Source: Geothrix limicola (GTDB taxonomy: Bacteria > Acidobacteriota > Holophagae > Holophagales > Holophagaceae). From it: DNA of 64,000 nt. Numbering within the stretch: position 1 is the stretch's first letter; every line of letters begins with the position of its first letter. The stretch covers positions 186,001-250,000 of the forward strand of contig NZ_BSDE01000005.1 of the NCBI RefSeq assembly GCF_030268085.1. Reading direction: 5' to 3'. A program made the translations under genes and the position numbers. The notes below the pieces were generated by a model. It saw only the letters and a program-made list of their open reading frames with translations, did not search any database and had not been told where the DNA came from. Below, piece by piece: positions 27,282 through 38,476 of this stretch.

Positions 27282-30200
27282 TCAACGATTCGCCAGAGCC
27301 TGTCCAGTATGGGAGGCAACGCATGTCTCCACAAGGTTCGGGGGGCCTTCCACCACGAGGGCACCACCACCCTCGCCGCCCTCGGGCCCCAGGTCGATGA
27401 CCCAGTCGCTGGCCCGGATGACCTCTAGATCGTGCTCCACCACCACCACGAGATGGCCCCGGCCGGCGAGGACCCGCAGCGCACCCAGGAGGCGGTCCAC
27501 GTCCTCGAAGCCCAGGCCGCGGGTGGGTTCATCCAGCAGGATGGCGGCGCGCCCTTGCACGCCTCCGGCAAGCAGGCCCGCCAACCTCAGGCGCTGCCGC
27601 TCCCCTTCGGACAGCGCCGAGCCTTCCTGCCCGAGTGTCAGGTACCCCAGGCCCACCTCGCAGAGGGCCTCCAGCGGCGCTACCAGCGCCCTGTCTGAAG
27701 CGAAGGCCCGGGCGGATTCCGCCACGGTGGCCTCCAGCGCCTCGGCGATGCTCCGGCCCTCCAGCAGGCATTCCAGCACCTCGGGACGGAAGCGCCGTCC
27801 CTGACAGACCTCGCACCCGACGGTGACATCGGGCAGCAGATCCATGGCCACCCGCAGCACGCCCCGCCCTTCGCAGGCCTCGCAACGGCCCCCGGGCGCG
27901 GCGGTCGAGAAATGCTTCGCGGAAAGCTTCAGTGCCTTGGCCCGCGGCGTGGCCGCGAAGCGCTTGCGCAGGGCCTCGCCGAGACCCGCCAGCGTGAGCA
28001 CCGTGCTGCCTCCCGAAAAGCCCATGGCGTCTTGATCCGCCGCGATCACCGCATCGAAGGCCACGGGCAGGTCCAACCCTTCGCAGCCCACGGGCCCGCG
28101 TCCCTGGAGATGGTGACGCAGGGAAGGCGCCAGCACCTCCAGGACCAGGCTCGATTTCCCGCTGCCCGATACACCCGTGACGGCCACCAGCACCCCGATG
28201 GGGAAGGCGACGTCCATCCCCCGCAGGTTGTGGAGGCGGGCGCCCCGCACCCGGAGGCGCGGCCAATCCGAAGGCCCGGCGGGCTTCTCGGCGCGCTGTC
28301 CGGAACGCCGGAGCTGGGCCCCCGTGCGCGAATCGGCCCGCGCCCTGAGCGCGTCCGGCGGGCCCGCCGCCACGAGCCTTCCACCTTCGGGCCCGGCCCC
28401 GGGGCCCAGCTCGATCACCTGATCCGCCGAGGCGATGAGAGAGGCCTCGTGTTCCACCAGCACCACCGCATTGCCCGCATCCGCCAGGCCACGCAGCACG
28501 CCCCCCAGGCGGCGGATGTCGCGCGCATGAAGGCCCTGGCTGGGCTCGTCCAGCACGTAGGTCACCCCCACGAGGCCGCCGCCCAGGGCCGCCGCAAGCC
28601 GCACCCGCTGGGCCTCCCCACCGGAGAGACTGGCCATCTCGCGCCGCAGCGACAGGTAGCCGAGGCCGGCCTCCACCAGGGCCTGGAGCCGCTTGACGAG
28701 GTCGCCTCGCAACCCTTCCGTGAGCGCCCGAAGCCGATCCGACAGTCCCTGTCCAACCAGGCTTTCGACCCACGCGAGGACCTGATGCAGCGGCATTTCA
28801 GCCAGTTCGGGATAACGGAGGCCGCCGAACCGCACGGCGCGGGAAACGGCCTTCAGTCGCTCTCCTCCACAGTCCCCGCAGGGTTGATCCGAAAGGAGCG
28901 CCGCCAGCTCCTCGCCCTTGGGGTCCGCGTGGATCCGCTCGTATTCGCGGTCCACCAGGTTCGCGAAGCCCTCCCAGGTCGTCTTCAGCTGATGCACGCC
29001 TTCGGACCGGCCGCGCTTGTAGTGCCAGCTCACCTCATGCACGGTGTCGCCCGTGCCGAACATGGCCAGCCGCTTCGCCTCTGGCGGCAGGTCGTTCCAG
29101 GGTGCGTCGGCGCTCATCCCCGCCGTGGCCGCGGCCTGCTTCCAGGTGGCCAGGAACTGGCCGTCCGCCTCGCCCAGGTAGGCGCCGAAGCGGGTGCCAT
29201 CCATGGCCCCGGCCTGCAGCGCCCGGCTCGGATGGCTCACGAGCCGTTCGGGATCGCAGCGCTGGAGGAAACCCAGGCCGCGACAGGTGGGGCAGGCGCC
29301 CCGCTCCGAGTGGGGTGAGAAATCCGACGCCCACAGGGCGGGCAAGGAATGTCCGCAGACGCAACGCTCGCCTTGGGTCAGCGCCCCGCAGGCGGGACAG
29401 GGCCGCTCGCCCGCCCGCGCGAAGAGCAGGCGCAGCAGCTCGTCCAGCTCGGTAACCGTGCCCACGGTGGAGCGCGGATTCCGGCGCCCCGCGCGCTGGG
29501 GCACGGCGATGCTGGCCTGCAGGCCCCGCGCGGCATCCAGTTCGGCGCCGCCCTTCCTGGGGAGGAGGCGCCGCGCCCAGGGGGACACGAGATCCGCGAA
29601 ACGGTTCTGGGCCTCGGCCAGCAGCGTGTCGAAGACCAGCGAGGACTTGCCGCTGCCCGAAGGCCCCGTCACCACCGTCAGGCCCGTGGCGGGGATGGAA
29701 AGGTCGAGGTGTTGCAGGTTGTGGGTGCGCACGCCCTGCAGCTCGATGGGCGGATTCTCGGCACGGACGAAATCGGCGGAGGGAAGCGCCGGGGTTTCGC
29801 GCAGGGCCGCCCCGGTAAGGGATTCGGCGCAGGCCGCGATGGCGTCCGGGGTCCCACAGGCCACCAACCGTCCGCCTTCGGGGCCGCTGCCGGGGCCGAG
29901 GTCCAGCACCTGGTCCGCGTGGCGCACCACGTCGAGATCGTGATCCGCTACCAGCAGCGTGTGGCCCGCCTCCAGCAGGCGGTCCCAGGCCTTCAGCAGC
30001 ACGGCCACATCCGCGGCATGCAGGCCCGTGGTGGGCTCGTCCAGCGCGATGAGGGCCGGGCCGCGGCCGGCCTTGGCCAGTTCCGTCGCCAGCTTGATGC
30101 GCTGGGCCTCGCCGCCCGACAGGGTCGTGGCGGGCTGGCCGAGAGGCAGGTAGCCCAGGCCCACGTCCAGCAGGGCCTTCAGGATGCGGCGAAGTTTCGG

Positions 30201-32201
30201 ATGGTCCGCAAACAGCTCCGCCGCCTCGCCGAGGCTACCCTCCAGCAGGTCGGCGATGCTGCGGTCCCGCACCTTCACCTCCAGCACCTCGGGGTGGAAG
30301 CGCCGGCCGCCGCAGGCCTCGCAGACCAGATCCACGCTGCCCAGGTACCGCATGCCCACTTCCTGCACGCCGGCGCCCTCGCAGGCCTCGCAGCGCCCGC
30401 CCGCGGTGTTGAAGGAGAAGTGCCCCTTGCCGAAGCCGCGCCGCTTGGCCTCGGGCGAGGCCGCGAAGAGATCGCGGATGAGATCGAAGGCGCCCGTGTA
30501 CGTCGCCGCGTTGGAGCGGGGCGTGCGCCCGATGGGGTCGGCGTCCACGGTGACCACGCGCTGGAAGGGTGCATCCTGCTCCCGAACGCGCGACACCACC
30601 TCGTCCAGCAGCGAGGTCTTGCCGGCGCCAGACAAGCCGCACACCACGTTCAGGCCTCTTAGCTGGAGTTCCACGCTGAGGTTCTGCAGGTTGTTCCGCC
30701 GCAGATTGTCCAGCTTCAGGGTGTCCGAGGCGACGCTGGGTTTCCGCGGAACCGGATGTGCGTCGTCTGCCAGCCAGCGCTGGGTGGGCGTGGGCGCATC
30801 TCCCGCCTGTTGGGCCAGGAAGGTCGCCGGGGGGCCGCTCCACAGCAGGTGGCCGCCCTCACGGCCCGGTCCCGGTCCCAGGTCGATGAGCCAGTCGGCG
30901 GCGCGGACGATGCGCGCGTCGTGTTCCACCACCACCACGGTCTGGCCCTGGTCCCGCAGGCGCTTCAGCACCCGGATCAGGCGGCCCACCTCGTGGGGAT
31001 GCAGACCCGCCGAGGGCTCGTCCAGCACCACCACGAGCCCCCGCAGGTCACCGAGGGCGAGGCCCAGCAGACGCAGGCGTTGCGCCTCGCCGCGGGAGAG
31101 GCTCGGGGCGGCCCGGTCTAGGTTGAGGTAACCCAGGCCCAGCTCGATCATCAGCTCGCAGCGGGCCAGCAGATCCTGGCGGATGGGTTCGAGGATGGCG
31201 GCTTCGCGAGGCTCAGGCCTGAGCGAGGCCAGCCATTCGCGCAGCTGCCCGGCGGTGAGGGCCGCCAGGTCGGCGATGCGCCGATCGCGCCAGGTGACGG
31301 CGCGAGCCTCGGGGCGCAGGCGCGTGCCCTGGCAATCCCCACAGGTGGAGCTGCGCACGAAGCGAAGGATCGAATCGTTCCGCTTGCCGCGCAGGATCTC
31401 TTCCATCACCGGCACGAGGCCCCGGTAGAAGCCGTCGGGACGGGGCCGCGCCGTGATGCCCGTCCACTTCAGGCGCGATTCGAGGGGATGCTTGCCGTAG
31501 GGTACCTTTAGACGTTCCGAGCCGTAGAGCACCACGTGGCGGACCTCGTCCGTCAACTCCCGCCAGGGGATGTCCACGGAGCCGCCGTGGGCACGCAGCA
31601 CCTCGTCGAGCACCTGCAGGGTCACCTGCGAATACATGAGGTAGCCGTTGGGCGTGCTCACCCGCAGGGCGCCTTCGCGGAGCGATTTGCCCGCGTCCGC
31701 CACCAGCAGGTCCAGATCCAGGAGATCCTCCACACCCAGACCCTGGCAGCGCGGGCAGGCCCCCTCCTCGCCGTTGAAGGAGAAGAGCCCCCGCGACAGG
31801 CGGACACCTTCGGGTGCGGTGCCCAGCCGCGCGAAGAGCAGGCGCAGCAGGTCCCAGCCCTCGGTGAGGGTGCCCACGGTCGAACGCGGGTTGGACAGGC
31901 TGGCGCGCTGTCCCACGGCCACGGCCGGGCCCAGGCCCTCGATGCTGCGCAGGGCCGGGCGGGCCAGGCCGCCGACGAACTGGCGCGCGAAGGCGGGCAG
32001 GGTCTCCAGGAAGCGGCGCTGCCCCTCGCGAAACAGCGTGTCAAAGGCCAGAGAGGACTTGCCCGAACCGGAAACGCCGGTGATCACCGTGAGGCTGCGG
32101 CGGGGGATCCGCACGTCGAAGCCGCGGAGGTTGTGCGCCTCAGCCCCTTGAATGACGATGTCCAGATCTTTGCGTTCGGCCAAGGGCGCGCACCTTCCCA
32201 T
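27282..32201 (-). CDS. Tandem-duplicated UvrA (four ABC cassettes in one chain)
   Basis: 1639 residues, almost twice the normal UvrA (~940). It contains four Walker A motifs: GVSGSGKSS at 42-50, GLSGAGKTS near 520, GPSGSGKSS near 845 and GVSGSGKSS near 1341. Four signature regions read [24 protein letters not shown] and LSEGERQR, so cassettes 1 and 4 are off consensus. Each half keeps UvrA zinc motifs ([32 protein letters not shown] in half one; similar in half two). Walker B segments ([39 protein letters not shown]) are intact. UvrA works as a dimer, so this is like a dimer in one chain. A double UvrA is known in Chlamydia. Whether the cell also has a normal UvrA cannot be seen here. Confidence 0.92.
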   Translation of the reverse strand: MGRCAPLAERKDLDIVIQGAEAHNLRGFDVRIPRRSLTVITGVSGSGKSSLAFDTLFREGQRRFLETLPAFARQFVGGLARPALRSIEGLGPAVAVGQRASLSNPRSTVGTLTEGWDLLRLLFARLGTAPEGVRLSRGLFSFNGEEGACPRCQGLGVEDLLDLDLLVADAGKSLREGALRVSTPNGYLMYSQVTLQVLDEVLRAHGGSVDIPWRELTDEVRHVVLYGSERLKVPYGKHPLESRLKWTGITARPRPDGFYRGLVPVMEEILRGKRNDSILRFVRSSTCGDCQGTRLRPEARAVTWRDRRIADLAALTAGQLREWLASLRPEPREAAILEPIRQDLLARCELMIELGLGYLNLDRAAPSLSRGEAQRLRLLGLALGDLRGLVVVLDEPSAGLHPHEVGRLIRVLKRLRDQGQTVVVVEHDARIVRAADWLIDLGPGPGREGGHLLWSGPPATFLAQQAGDAPTPTQRWLADDAHPVPRKPSVASDTLKLDNLRRNNLQNLSVELQLRGLNVVCGLSGAGKTSLLDEVVSRVREQDAPFQRVVTVDADPIGRTPRSNAATYTGAFDLIRDLFAASPEAKRRGFGKGHFSFNTAGGRCEACEGAGVQEVGMRYLGSVDLVCEACGGRRFHPEVLEVKVRDRSIADLLEGSLGEAAELFADHPKLRRILKALLDVGLGYLPLGQPATTLSGGEAQRIKLATELAKAGRGPALIALDEPTTGLHAADVAVLLKAWDRLLEAGHTLLVADHDLDVVRHADQVLDLGPGSGPEGGRLVACGTPDAIAACAESLTGAALRETPALPSADFVRAENPPIELQGVRTHNLQHLDLSIPATGLTVVTGPSGSGKSSLVFDTLLAEAQNRFADLVSPWARRLLPRKGGAELDAARGLQASIAVPQRAGRRNPRSTVGTVTELDELLRLLFARAGERPCPACGALTQGERCVCGHSLPALWASDFSPHSERGACPTCRGLGFLQRCDPERLVSHPSRALQAGAMDGTRFGAYLGEADGQFLATWKQAAATAGMSADAPWNDLPPEAKRLAMFGTGDTVHEVSWHYKRGRSEGVHQLKTTWEGFANLVDREYERIHADPKGEELAALLSDQPCGDCGGERLKAVSRAVRFGGLRYPELAEMPLHQVLAWVESLVGQGLSDRLRALTEGLRGDLVKRLQALVEAGLGYLSLRREMASLSGGEAQRVRLAAALGGGLVGVTYVLDEPSQGLHARDIRRLGGVLRGLADAGNAVVLVEHEASLIASADQVIELGPGAGPEGGRLVAAGPPDALRARADSRTGAQLRRSGQRAEKPAGPSDWPRLRVRGARLHNLRGMDVAFPIGVLVAVTGVSGSGKSSLVLEVLAPSLRHHLQGRGPVGCEGLDLPVAFDAVIAADQDAMGFSGGSTVLTLAGLGEALRKRFAATPRAKALKLSAKHFSTAAPGGRCEACEGRGVLRVAMDLLPDVTVGCEVCQGRRFRPEVLECLLEGRSIAEALEATVAESARAFASDRALVAPLEALCEVGLGYLTLGQEGSALSEGERQRLRLAGLLAGGVQGRAAILLDEPTRGLGFEDVDRLLGALRVLAGRGHLVVVVEHDLEVIRASDWVIDLGPEGGEGGGALVVEGPPNLVETCVASHTGQALANR

Positions 32202-32264
32202 CTTGGATTCTAACGATGGAAGCCCTCCCAGACCTCCCGTCGGCCCGAAAGGGAAAAGAACACC

Positions 32265-32289
32265 GAACCTTTCGAATCCCCCCTGCGTT
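32265..32289 (+). promoter_or_regulatory. Candidate ECF-type promoter of the sigma/anti-sigma operon
   Basis: GAACC at 32265-32269 and CGTT at 32286-32289 are separated by 16 bases, the GAAC...CGT layout used by many ECF sigma factors. It ends 39 bases before the start of an ECF sigma gene, so autoregulation is possible. The motif is short and could arise by chance. Confidence 0.4.
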
Positions 32290-32328
32290 ATTGATTAGAG
32301 GCATCCCTGCCCACCCCTGAAAGACCGA

Positions 32329-32898
32329 ATGGATTTCCCCCACCTGCTGGCCCTGGTCCGACGCGGCGACGAGCTCGCCTGGGAGGCCTTCGTCCGGCAG
32401 TTCCAGTCCCGGGTCTTCGGCCTGGCCTACCACTACACGGCCCAGGCGGAGGACGCCCGCGACCTCACGCAGGACGTGTTCGTGCGCATCTACCAGAACC
32501 TCGCCCTGGTGCCCGACGCGGAAGGCTGCCTGCCCTGGATCATCCGCATCACCCGCAACGCCTGTATCGACCACCTGCGGCGCCGGAAGGCCCGGCCGCC
32601 CCTCTGGGACCTGCCCGCCGACGAGATGTTCGACCTCCGCTCCTCCGACCAGAACCCCGAAGAAGCCCATCTGGAGGCCGTCCGCAAGGGCATGGTGCAC
32701 CGCGCCCTGCAGGAGCTGACGGACCTCAACCGGGAGATCATCCTGCTCAAGGAGATCCAGGGCCTGAGCCTTGAGGAGATCGCCGCCATCCTGGAGGTGC
32801 CCGTGGGCACCGTGAAATCCCGCTCCAACCGGGCCCGCCTCGAACTGGCCCAGAAGCTCAGCGCCGCGGGCCTTTGCAGCGCGGACGTGGGGGGTTGA
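32329..32898 (+). CDS. RNA polymerase ECF sigma factor
   Basis: 189 residues. Region 2 reads FVRQFQSRVFGLAYHYTAQA, then DLTQDVFVRIYQNLALV, and region 4 carries LTDLNREIILLKEIQGLSLE with VPVGTVKSRSNRARLELAQ, which binds the -35. The linker between them is about 30 residues, giving the size of a two-domain ECF factor. It is likely held by the anti-sigma factor encoded one base after its stop. There is a candidate autoregulatory promoter upstream (32265-32289). Confidence 0.93.
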   Translation: MDFPHLLALVRRGDELAWEAFVRQFQSRVFGLAYHYTAQAEDARDLTQDVFVRIYQNLALVPDAEGCLPWIIRITRNACIDHLRRRKARPPLWDLPADEMFDLRSSDQNPEEAHLEAVRKGMVHRALQELTDLNREIILLKEIQGLSLEEIAAILEVPVGTVKSRSNRARLELAQKLSAAGLCSADVGG

Positions 32899-32899
32899 G

Positions 32900-33622
32900 A
32901 TGAATGATTTCCACGAAAATCCGAACCCGCACATCGCTCCGCCCCTGGGCCCTGAGGCCGCCCTGGACCTGACCCGGTCCATCCTCGCCCGCACCTCGGG
33001 GTCGCCCTGCCAGCGTCTGCAGGACCTGGCCTGCGCCTTCGTCGATGGCGAGCTGGAGGCCGACCAGAGCACGCTCGTGCGCGCCCACCTGGATCACTGC
33101 GACGCCTGCGCCGCCCTCGTGAAGACCCTGACCCAGACGCAGGCGGTGCTGCCGAACCTGGTCGAGCTCGATCCGGGTCCCTGGTTCACCCAGCGCGTGC
33201 TGCGGGCCACCGTGCACCTGCCGCCCCGCCCCGCCTTCGACCTGGGCCGCGCCTGGAAACAGCTCATGCACCGCCCCCGCATCGCCCTGGAAGCGGCCTA
33301 CCTGGGCGCGGCGGCCAGCCTGATGGGCGTCTACCTGCCCTTGCCCCTGCCCCACCTCGCCGCCAAGGTACCGGCCCTGGTGCAGCCCCTCACGCAGCCC
33401 TTGGGAGCTTCCGCCCAGCGCATCGCGGGCCAGGTCGTCCAGGCGGAGCAGCGCACCACGGCCTCCCTCGAAGCCTTTCCGCTCAGGCCGCGGAATGCCC
33501 GGAGCCTCTGGCAGCGCCTGAGTGCTCGGTTCAAAACCAAGATCCAGTCCTTCCGGAAGGCCGAGCCCAGGGCCCCAAAAAACAGCGCCGAGGGAAAAAA
33601 GGCACCCCCGGCGAACCCCTGA
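32900..33622 (+). CDS. Anti-sigma factor with zinc-binding domain
   Basis: 240 residues, start one base after the sigma stop. The N-terminal zinc anti-sigma module is seen in CQRLQDLACAFVDGELEADQ, then VRAHLDHCDACAALVKTL, with the Hx3Cx2C motif HLDHCDAC. One weak hydrophobic segment (EAAYLGAAASLMGVYLPLPL, about residues 131-150) may be a membrane span. The C-terminus is basic and Ala/Gln-rich (RTTASLEAFPLRPRNARSLW). This fits an inner-membrane anti-sigma factor with a cytoplasmic or periplasmic C-tail. No sensor domain is recognised. Confidence 0.85.
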   Translation: MNDFHENPNPHIAPPLGPEAALDLTRSILARTSGSPCQRLQDLACAFVDGELEADQSTLVRAHLDHCDACAALVKTLTQTQAVLPNLVELDPGPWFTQRVLRATVHLPPRPAFDLGRAWKQLMHRPRIALEAAYLGAAASLMGVYLPLPLPHLAAKVPALVQPLTQPLGASAQRIAGQVVQAEQRTTASLEAFPLRPRNARSLWQRLSARFKTKIQSFRKAEPRAPKNSAEGKKAPPANP

Positions 33623-33688
33623 GCCGCCCCTGCGTCTTTTCTTCTAGGCAGCCGAACACACACATCCCTTTCATTCCTGGAGCCAGCC

Positions 33689-34294
33689 ATGTCCCCCCAG
33701 CCTGACCTCGAAGCCCACCTCGCCCCCCAGGTCGACCCACCGGCCAACCCTGGGCCGAAAGCCGCGCCCTACCTGCTTCCGCCCGCGGCCCGCCCGGAGT
33801 ATTTCCGCGATTCCCGCTACAAATCGCCCATCCTCGCCGCCGTGCTTTCGGGCATGCCGGGCCTGGGCCAGGTCTTCCTGGGCTACACGCGCCTGGGCTT
33901 CATGCACGCCGGCACCGCGGCCGTGCTCGTCTGCCTGATGTCTTCGAACCGCCTGGGGATGCTCGAACCGGCCGTGGGCATCTTCCTGGCCTTCTTCTGG
34001 CTCTACAACATGGTGGACGCCTACCGCCGCGCCCTGCTGCTGAACGAAGCCATCAGCCGCATGGAGACACCCGAACTGCCCGATGGTTTCGGCGCCGTGT
34101 CCTTCGGCGGCCGCTTGGCCGTCGGCATCGGCCTCATCTTCGTGGGCCTGCTCACGCTGCTGAACCTGCGCTTCAACATCTCGCTGGCCTGGCTGGACCA
34201 GTGGTGGCCCGCGGGCCTGGTGCTGCTGGGCCTCTACCTCGTGGTCCGCGCCGTCAGGGACCGCCAGGCCAAAGCGGAACCCGGCCAGGAGTAG
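33689..34294 (+). CDS. Unknown multi-span membrane protein after the sigma/anti-sigma pair
   Basis: 201 residues. A Pro-rich N-terminus (~45 residues) is followed by helices at about 49-66 (ILAAVLSGMPGLGQVFLGYT), 70-85, 92-112 (GIFLAFFWLYNMVDAYRRAL) and two near the C-terminus (LAVGIGLIFVGLLTLLNLRF; PAGLVLLGLYLVVRAVRDR). The GMPGLGQVFLGY motif with the following Gly-containing turn is typical of small TM2-like or DUF5683-like families. A GGAG site precedes the ATG. It lies 66 bases after the anti-sigma gene and may be part of the same unit. Function unknown. Confidence 0.7.
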   Translation: MSPQPDLEAHLAPQVDPPANPGPKAAPYLLPPAARPEYFRDSRYKSPILAAVLSGMPGLGQVFLGYTRLGFMHAGTAAVLVCLMSSNRLGMLEPAVGIFLAFFWLYNMVDAYRRALLLNEAISRMETPELPDGFGAVSFGGRLAVGIGLIFVGLLTLLNLRFNISLAWLDQWWPAGLVLLGLYLVVRAVRDRQAKAEPGQE

Positions 34295-34669
34295 GGGCGG
34301 CTTCGCGCAGAACAACGCGACCAGCGTGCGAACGGCGGCTTCGGCCGCCGTTCCCGCGTTTGAGCGAGGTCGAACCAAAAGCCGGGCTGGGCAGCCAGGT
34401 TGATCTCGACTCAAAGCCTCTGTTAGGCTGGCCGCTTTCCGGGAGGACCATGCGCTGTCTGTCTTGCTGTTGATGCTCTGGAGCCATGAGGCTCCATGGA
34501 TGAATCCGGCAGCATACGGGGCGATCATGGGCAGGGAAGACCAGCGAAGATTCGGATCCGGGCGCGCCGCCCTCGGCGGAGCCCTAAAAACCTCAGTTCC
34601 GCCTGTTGAACCCGCGTCCACACCTTGAAACGTTCACACTCATCCGATGCTCAGCCCACGGAGATGACC
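34295..34669. other. Gene-free region with hairpins before cysE
   Basis: This 375-base stretch has no supported gene. It holds a 10-bp stem with a TTCG loop at 34330-34353 (separate entry) and a 7-bp stem TGGAGCC-ATGA-GGCTCCA at 34479-34496. The remaining sequence is Ala-codon-free, mixed and carries no clear promoter. An in-frame ATG at 34625 exists but lacks a ribosome site, so cysE is drawn from 34670. I looked for T-box or riboswitch features ahead of cysE and found none. Confidence 0.5.
34330..34353 (+). terminator. 10-bp stem with UUCG tetraloop
   Basis: GAACGGCGGC at 34330-34339 pairs with GCCGCCGTTC at 34344-34353 through a TTCG loop, an exceptionally stable hairpin. It begins 36 bases after the stop of the membrane protein. 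No T-run follows, so it may stabilise the 3' end or work as a Rho-associated structure, not as a classical intrinsic terminator. Confidence 0.5.
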
Positions 34670-35647
<978 letters not shown>

Positions 35648-35772
35648 CATGAACGAAGGGGGACCGCCCGGACGCCTCGCGCCCTCTCCATCTTTCGCAG
35701 GCTCCATTGGAGCCTACTCCCACGCCCTCCCGGGCGCGGAGCTGGAGCCTCCGTCCCCCCTCGTGCACCCCC

Positions 35773-35805
35773 ACGTGGAGGCCGGGTCGAACCCCGCCTC
35801 CACGT
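35773..35805. terminator. Bidirectional hairpin between cysE and the aminotransferase
   Basis: Arms ACGTGGAGGC (35773-35782) and GCCTCCACGT (35796-35805) form a 10-bp stem with an inner GGG/CCC extension. It lies 11 bases past the aminotransferase stop and about 125 past cysE, two convergent genes. A smaller hairpin AGGCTCCA-T-TGGAGCCT is at 35699-35715. Neither has a clean T-run. Confidence 0.5.
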
Positions 35806-35815
35806 CTGATCAAAG

Positions 35816-36979
35816 CTACCGCGTGCTGAAGGCCAGGAGCCGCTGGGCGGCTTCTTCGAGCAGGGGCTCCGTCTTGCAGAAGGCGAAGCGCACCATCCTC
35901 GACGCCGCCGGATCCGACAGGAAGCTCGACAGCGGCACTGTGGCCACCCCTGCCTCCTTCACGAGGCGGGTGGCGAAGGCCACGTCATCCTCGTGGCCCA
36001 GCTCTGAATAATCCGCCAGCACGTAGTAGGCGCCCTGGGGCGGCTGCAGCCTGAAGCCCGCGCGGACGAGGGCGCCGCAGAGCAGATCGCGGCGCCGACG
36101 GTAGGCCTCGGCCATGTCCGCGTAATACTGGCGCGGCAGCTCATCCATGGCCGTGGCGACGGCCTCCTGCAGGGGCGCGGGCGCGCCCACCGTGAGGAAG
36201 TCGTGCACCTTGCGGATGGCGGCCGTCAGCGGCGGCGGCGCGAGGATGGTGCCGATGCGCCAGCCCGTGATGGCGTAGGTTTTCGAGGCGCCGGAAATGG
36301 TGATGGTGCGCTCGCGCATGCCCGGCAGCGTCGCGATGGGGATGTGGCTTCCCTCGTAGACGATGTGCTCGTAGATCTCGTCGGTGATGGCCAGCACGTC
36401 GTGCTTCTGGCAGAGCGCGGCGATGCCCGCCAGCTCCTCGGCGTCGAAGACCTTGCCCGTGGGGTTGTTGGGCGTGTTCAGGATGATGGCGCGGGTGTTC
36501 GGCCCGAAGGCGCGGGCCAGGCGGTCGAGATCCAGGGGCTCGCCGATGGGCAGGGGCACGGTGATGGGGCGGGCCCCGCAGAGCACGGCGTCGGGGCCGT
36601 AGTTCTCGTACCAGGGCTCGAAGACCACCACCTCGTCACCGGGATCCACCAGGGCCAGCAGCACGGCGGCCATGGCTTCGGTGGCCCCGCAGGTCACGGT
36701 GATCTCGGTGTCGGGGTCGACGGACATGCCGTAGCAGGCCTGCATCTTGCGCGACAGGGCTTCCCGCAGGCGCTTGGAGCCCCAGGTGATGGCGTACTGG
36801 TTCACGTCGGCCCGGATGGCGGCGATGGCCGCCTCCTTGATCAGGTCCGGGGCAGGGAAGTTGGGGAAGCCCTGGGCCAGATTGAGGGCGCCGTGCTCGT
36901 TGGCGAGCCGCGTCATCCCGCGGATAACGGATTCGGTGAATCCATGAGTGCGTTGAGCGGTACGTTGGGCGGTAGGCAT
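35816..36979 (-). CDS. PLP-dependent class I/II aminotransferase
   Basis: 387 residues from the ATG at 36979. The fold-type I pattern is complete: LNLAQGFPNFPAPDLIKEAA, TCGATEAMAAVLLALVDPGD, NTPNNPTGKVFDAEEL, DEIYEHIVYEG with the PLP-binding Asp and Tyr, and SGASKTYAITGWRIG with the Schiff-base Lys. A C-terminal Arg in SRMVRFAFCKTEP binds the substrate carboxylate. The sequence is like methionine or kynurenine aminotransferases of the YbdL type, but the substrate is not fixed. It is divergent from the radical SAM gene. Confidence 0.9.
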   Translation of the reverse strand: MPTAQRTAQRTHGFTESVIRGMTRLANEHGALNLAQGFPNFPAPDLIKEAAIAAIRADVNQYAITWGSKRLREALSRKMQACYGMSVDPDTEITVTCGATEAMAAVLLALVDPGDEVVVFEPWYENYGPDAVLCGARPITVPLPIGEPLDLDRLARAFGPNTRAIILNTPNNPTGKVFDAEELAGIAALCQKHDVLAITDEIYEHIVYEGSHIPIATLPGMRERTITISGASKTYAITGWRIGTILAPPPLTAAIRKVHDFLTVGAPAPLQEAVATAMDELPRQYYADMAEAYRRRRDLLCGALVRAGFRLQPPQGAYYVLADYSELGHEDDVAFATRLVKEAGVATVPLSSFLSDPAASRMVRFAFCKTEPLLEEAAQRLLAFSTR

Positions 36980-37061
36980 GCCTCGATTGTGGCGGCCCGG
37001 CCCTGCCACGCGCCAGGGGGCTTCTCCCGTTCCCGGGCGCGGAATGCGGGAGAATGAGAGC

Positions 37062-37934
37062 GTGCGCTACGACGAACCCCTCTTCCGACCGCCCAGCGAG
37101 GCCGACTCCTTCATCCTCCAGGCCACCCTGGGCTGCTCCTGGAATGCCTGCACCTACTGCGCGATGTACCGCGGCAAGCGGTACCAGGAGCGGCCTCTGG
37201 ACGCCGTGCTGGCCGACATCGCAGAGGCTCGCGAACGCTTTGCGGAGGATGTGCGCCACGTCTTCGTGGCCGACGGTGATCCGCTGGGCATGGGCCTGGA
37301 CCGCTGGGAGCCCATCCTCGGGGCCCTGGCCGAAGCCTTTCCCCGCCTGCGGCGCGTGAGCACGTACGCGACCGCGCGCAACCTGCTGGAGAAGACGCCG
37401 GAAGAACTCAAGCGCCTGCGGGAGCTGGGGCTCTCCCTGCTCTACATCGGCCCTGAATCCGGCGATGACGCCACCCTCAAGCGCATCGCCAAGGGCGCCG
37501 ACGCCGCCGAGCACATCGAGGCCGCCCGCAAGGCGCGGGAGGCCGGCATGGAGCAGTCCCTCATCTTCCTGCTGGGCGTGGGTGGGCGGACGCGCAGCGA
37601 GATCCACGCCCGGGCCTCGGGCCGCCTGGCCACGGCTATGGATCCGCGCTTCCTCTCGACGCTCACGCTGACGGTCATCCCGGACACGCCCATCTCCCGG
37701 CTGGAGGATCAGGGCCGCTTCGAGCTTCCCGACGTCCACGAGCTGCTCATGGAACTGCGCTGGTTCGTGGAGGAGGCCCGCCCCAGCGGCGCCATCTTCC
37801 GCGCCAACCACGCCTCCAACTACCTGCCCATCGGCGGGCGGCTGCCGCGGGACCGGGATTCCATCCTCGCCGCCATCGATGCGGCCCTCGCGGGCCAGGT
37901 GCCCCTTCGGCCCGAGTGGGCGCGGGGGCTCTAA
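37062..37934 (+). CDS. Radical SAM protein (C-x4-C-x2-C variant)
   Basis: 290 residues from a GTG at 37062, preceded by GGGAG nine bases upstream. An ATG six codons earlier (37044) is the alternative. The cluster motif reads GCSWNACTYCAMY, giving C-x4-C-x2-C instead of the usual C-x3-C-x2-C, as in a set of uncharacterised radical SAM proteins. YIGPESGDDATLKRIAKG is the SAM-ribose strand. The C-terminus (RANHASNYLPIGGRLPRDR) is shared by that group. Substrate unknown. It is divergent from the aminotransferase, with 82 bases between the starts. Confidence 0.82.
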   Translation: MRYDEPLFRPPSEADSFILQATLGCSWNACTYCAMYRGKRYQERPLDAVLADIAEARERFAEDVRHVFVADGDPLGMGLDRWEPILGALAEAFPRLRRVSTYATARNLLEKTPEELKRLRELGLSLLYIGPESGDDATLKRIAKGADAAEHIEAARKAREAGMEQSLIFLLGVGGRTRSEIHARASGRLATAMDPRFLSTLTLTVIPDTPISRLEDQGRFELPDVHELLMELRWFVEEARPSGAIFRANHASNYLPIGGRLPRDRDSILAAIDAALAGQVPLRPEWARGL

Positions 37935-37938
37935 TTCG

Positions 37939-38331
37939 TCACTGGATGAACCAGACGTGGATGATCTTGCCCCCTGCGATCTCGTAGATCGCCGTGATCG
38001 TGACGGGCGCGGGCCCCATGCCTTCGGCCAGGTCCTGATCGATGACGAAGGCCCCTTGGCAGATGCGATTCAGGACCTTCACCTTGAGTTCCGGGAACCG
38101 CGCGAACAGATCCCCATAGCCCTTGCGCAGGGCGGCCAGACCTTTTTCGGGGCCCACCTTCCCGTCCATGGTGCGGAATTCGATGCCCTCGCCGTAGCAG
38201 GCCACGAAGGCGTTCAGGTTGTGGGCGTTGTAGGCGTCCACCTGCTTCTGGACCAGGGTTTCCGGAGGCGCGTCAGCGGCGGGCGCAGCGAAGAGGACGC
38301 ATGCCATGGCCAGGGCGAGCGGATGAATCAC
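37939..38331 (-). CDS. Exported SnoaL/NTF2-like protein
   Basis: 130 residues. A signal peptide is visible (LALAMACVLFAAPAADA). Then comes the SnoaL/NTF2-like fold: KQVDAYNAHNLNAFVACYGE, RTMDGKVGPEKGLAALRKGY and ITAIYEIAGGKIIHVWFIQ. The PAPVTITA region is typical of nuclear-transport-factor-2-like proteins that act on steroids or epoxides, but no catalytic pair can be named. It converges on the radical SAM gene with a four-base gap, and is likely its own transcript. Confidence 0.75.
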   Translation of the reverse strand: MIHPLALAMACVLFAAPAADAPPETLVQKQVDAYNAHNLNAFVACYGEGIEFRTMDGKVGPEKGLAALRKGYGDLFARFPELKVKVLNRICQGAFVIDQDLAEGMGPAPVTITAIYEIAGGKIIHVWFIQ

Positions 38332-38476
38332 GTGTGCTCCCGCAAAAAGGCTGACCCGTCATTGGAACACGGTCGCAGGCGGGGATGCTTCCAGATCCAC
38401 GAATTCGCACTTCACCTGATCAGGCGCATCAAGGGATGGAAAGAGGGCCCTGCTCAAGACGCAAGGCCCGGGTGAT

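Noticed and set aside
34380-34470. Possible tRNA or riboswitch upstream of cysE
   Set aside because: No cloverleaf with a TTCGA loop and no T-box or SAM-type core could be drawn.
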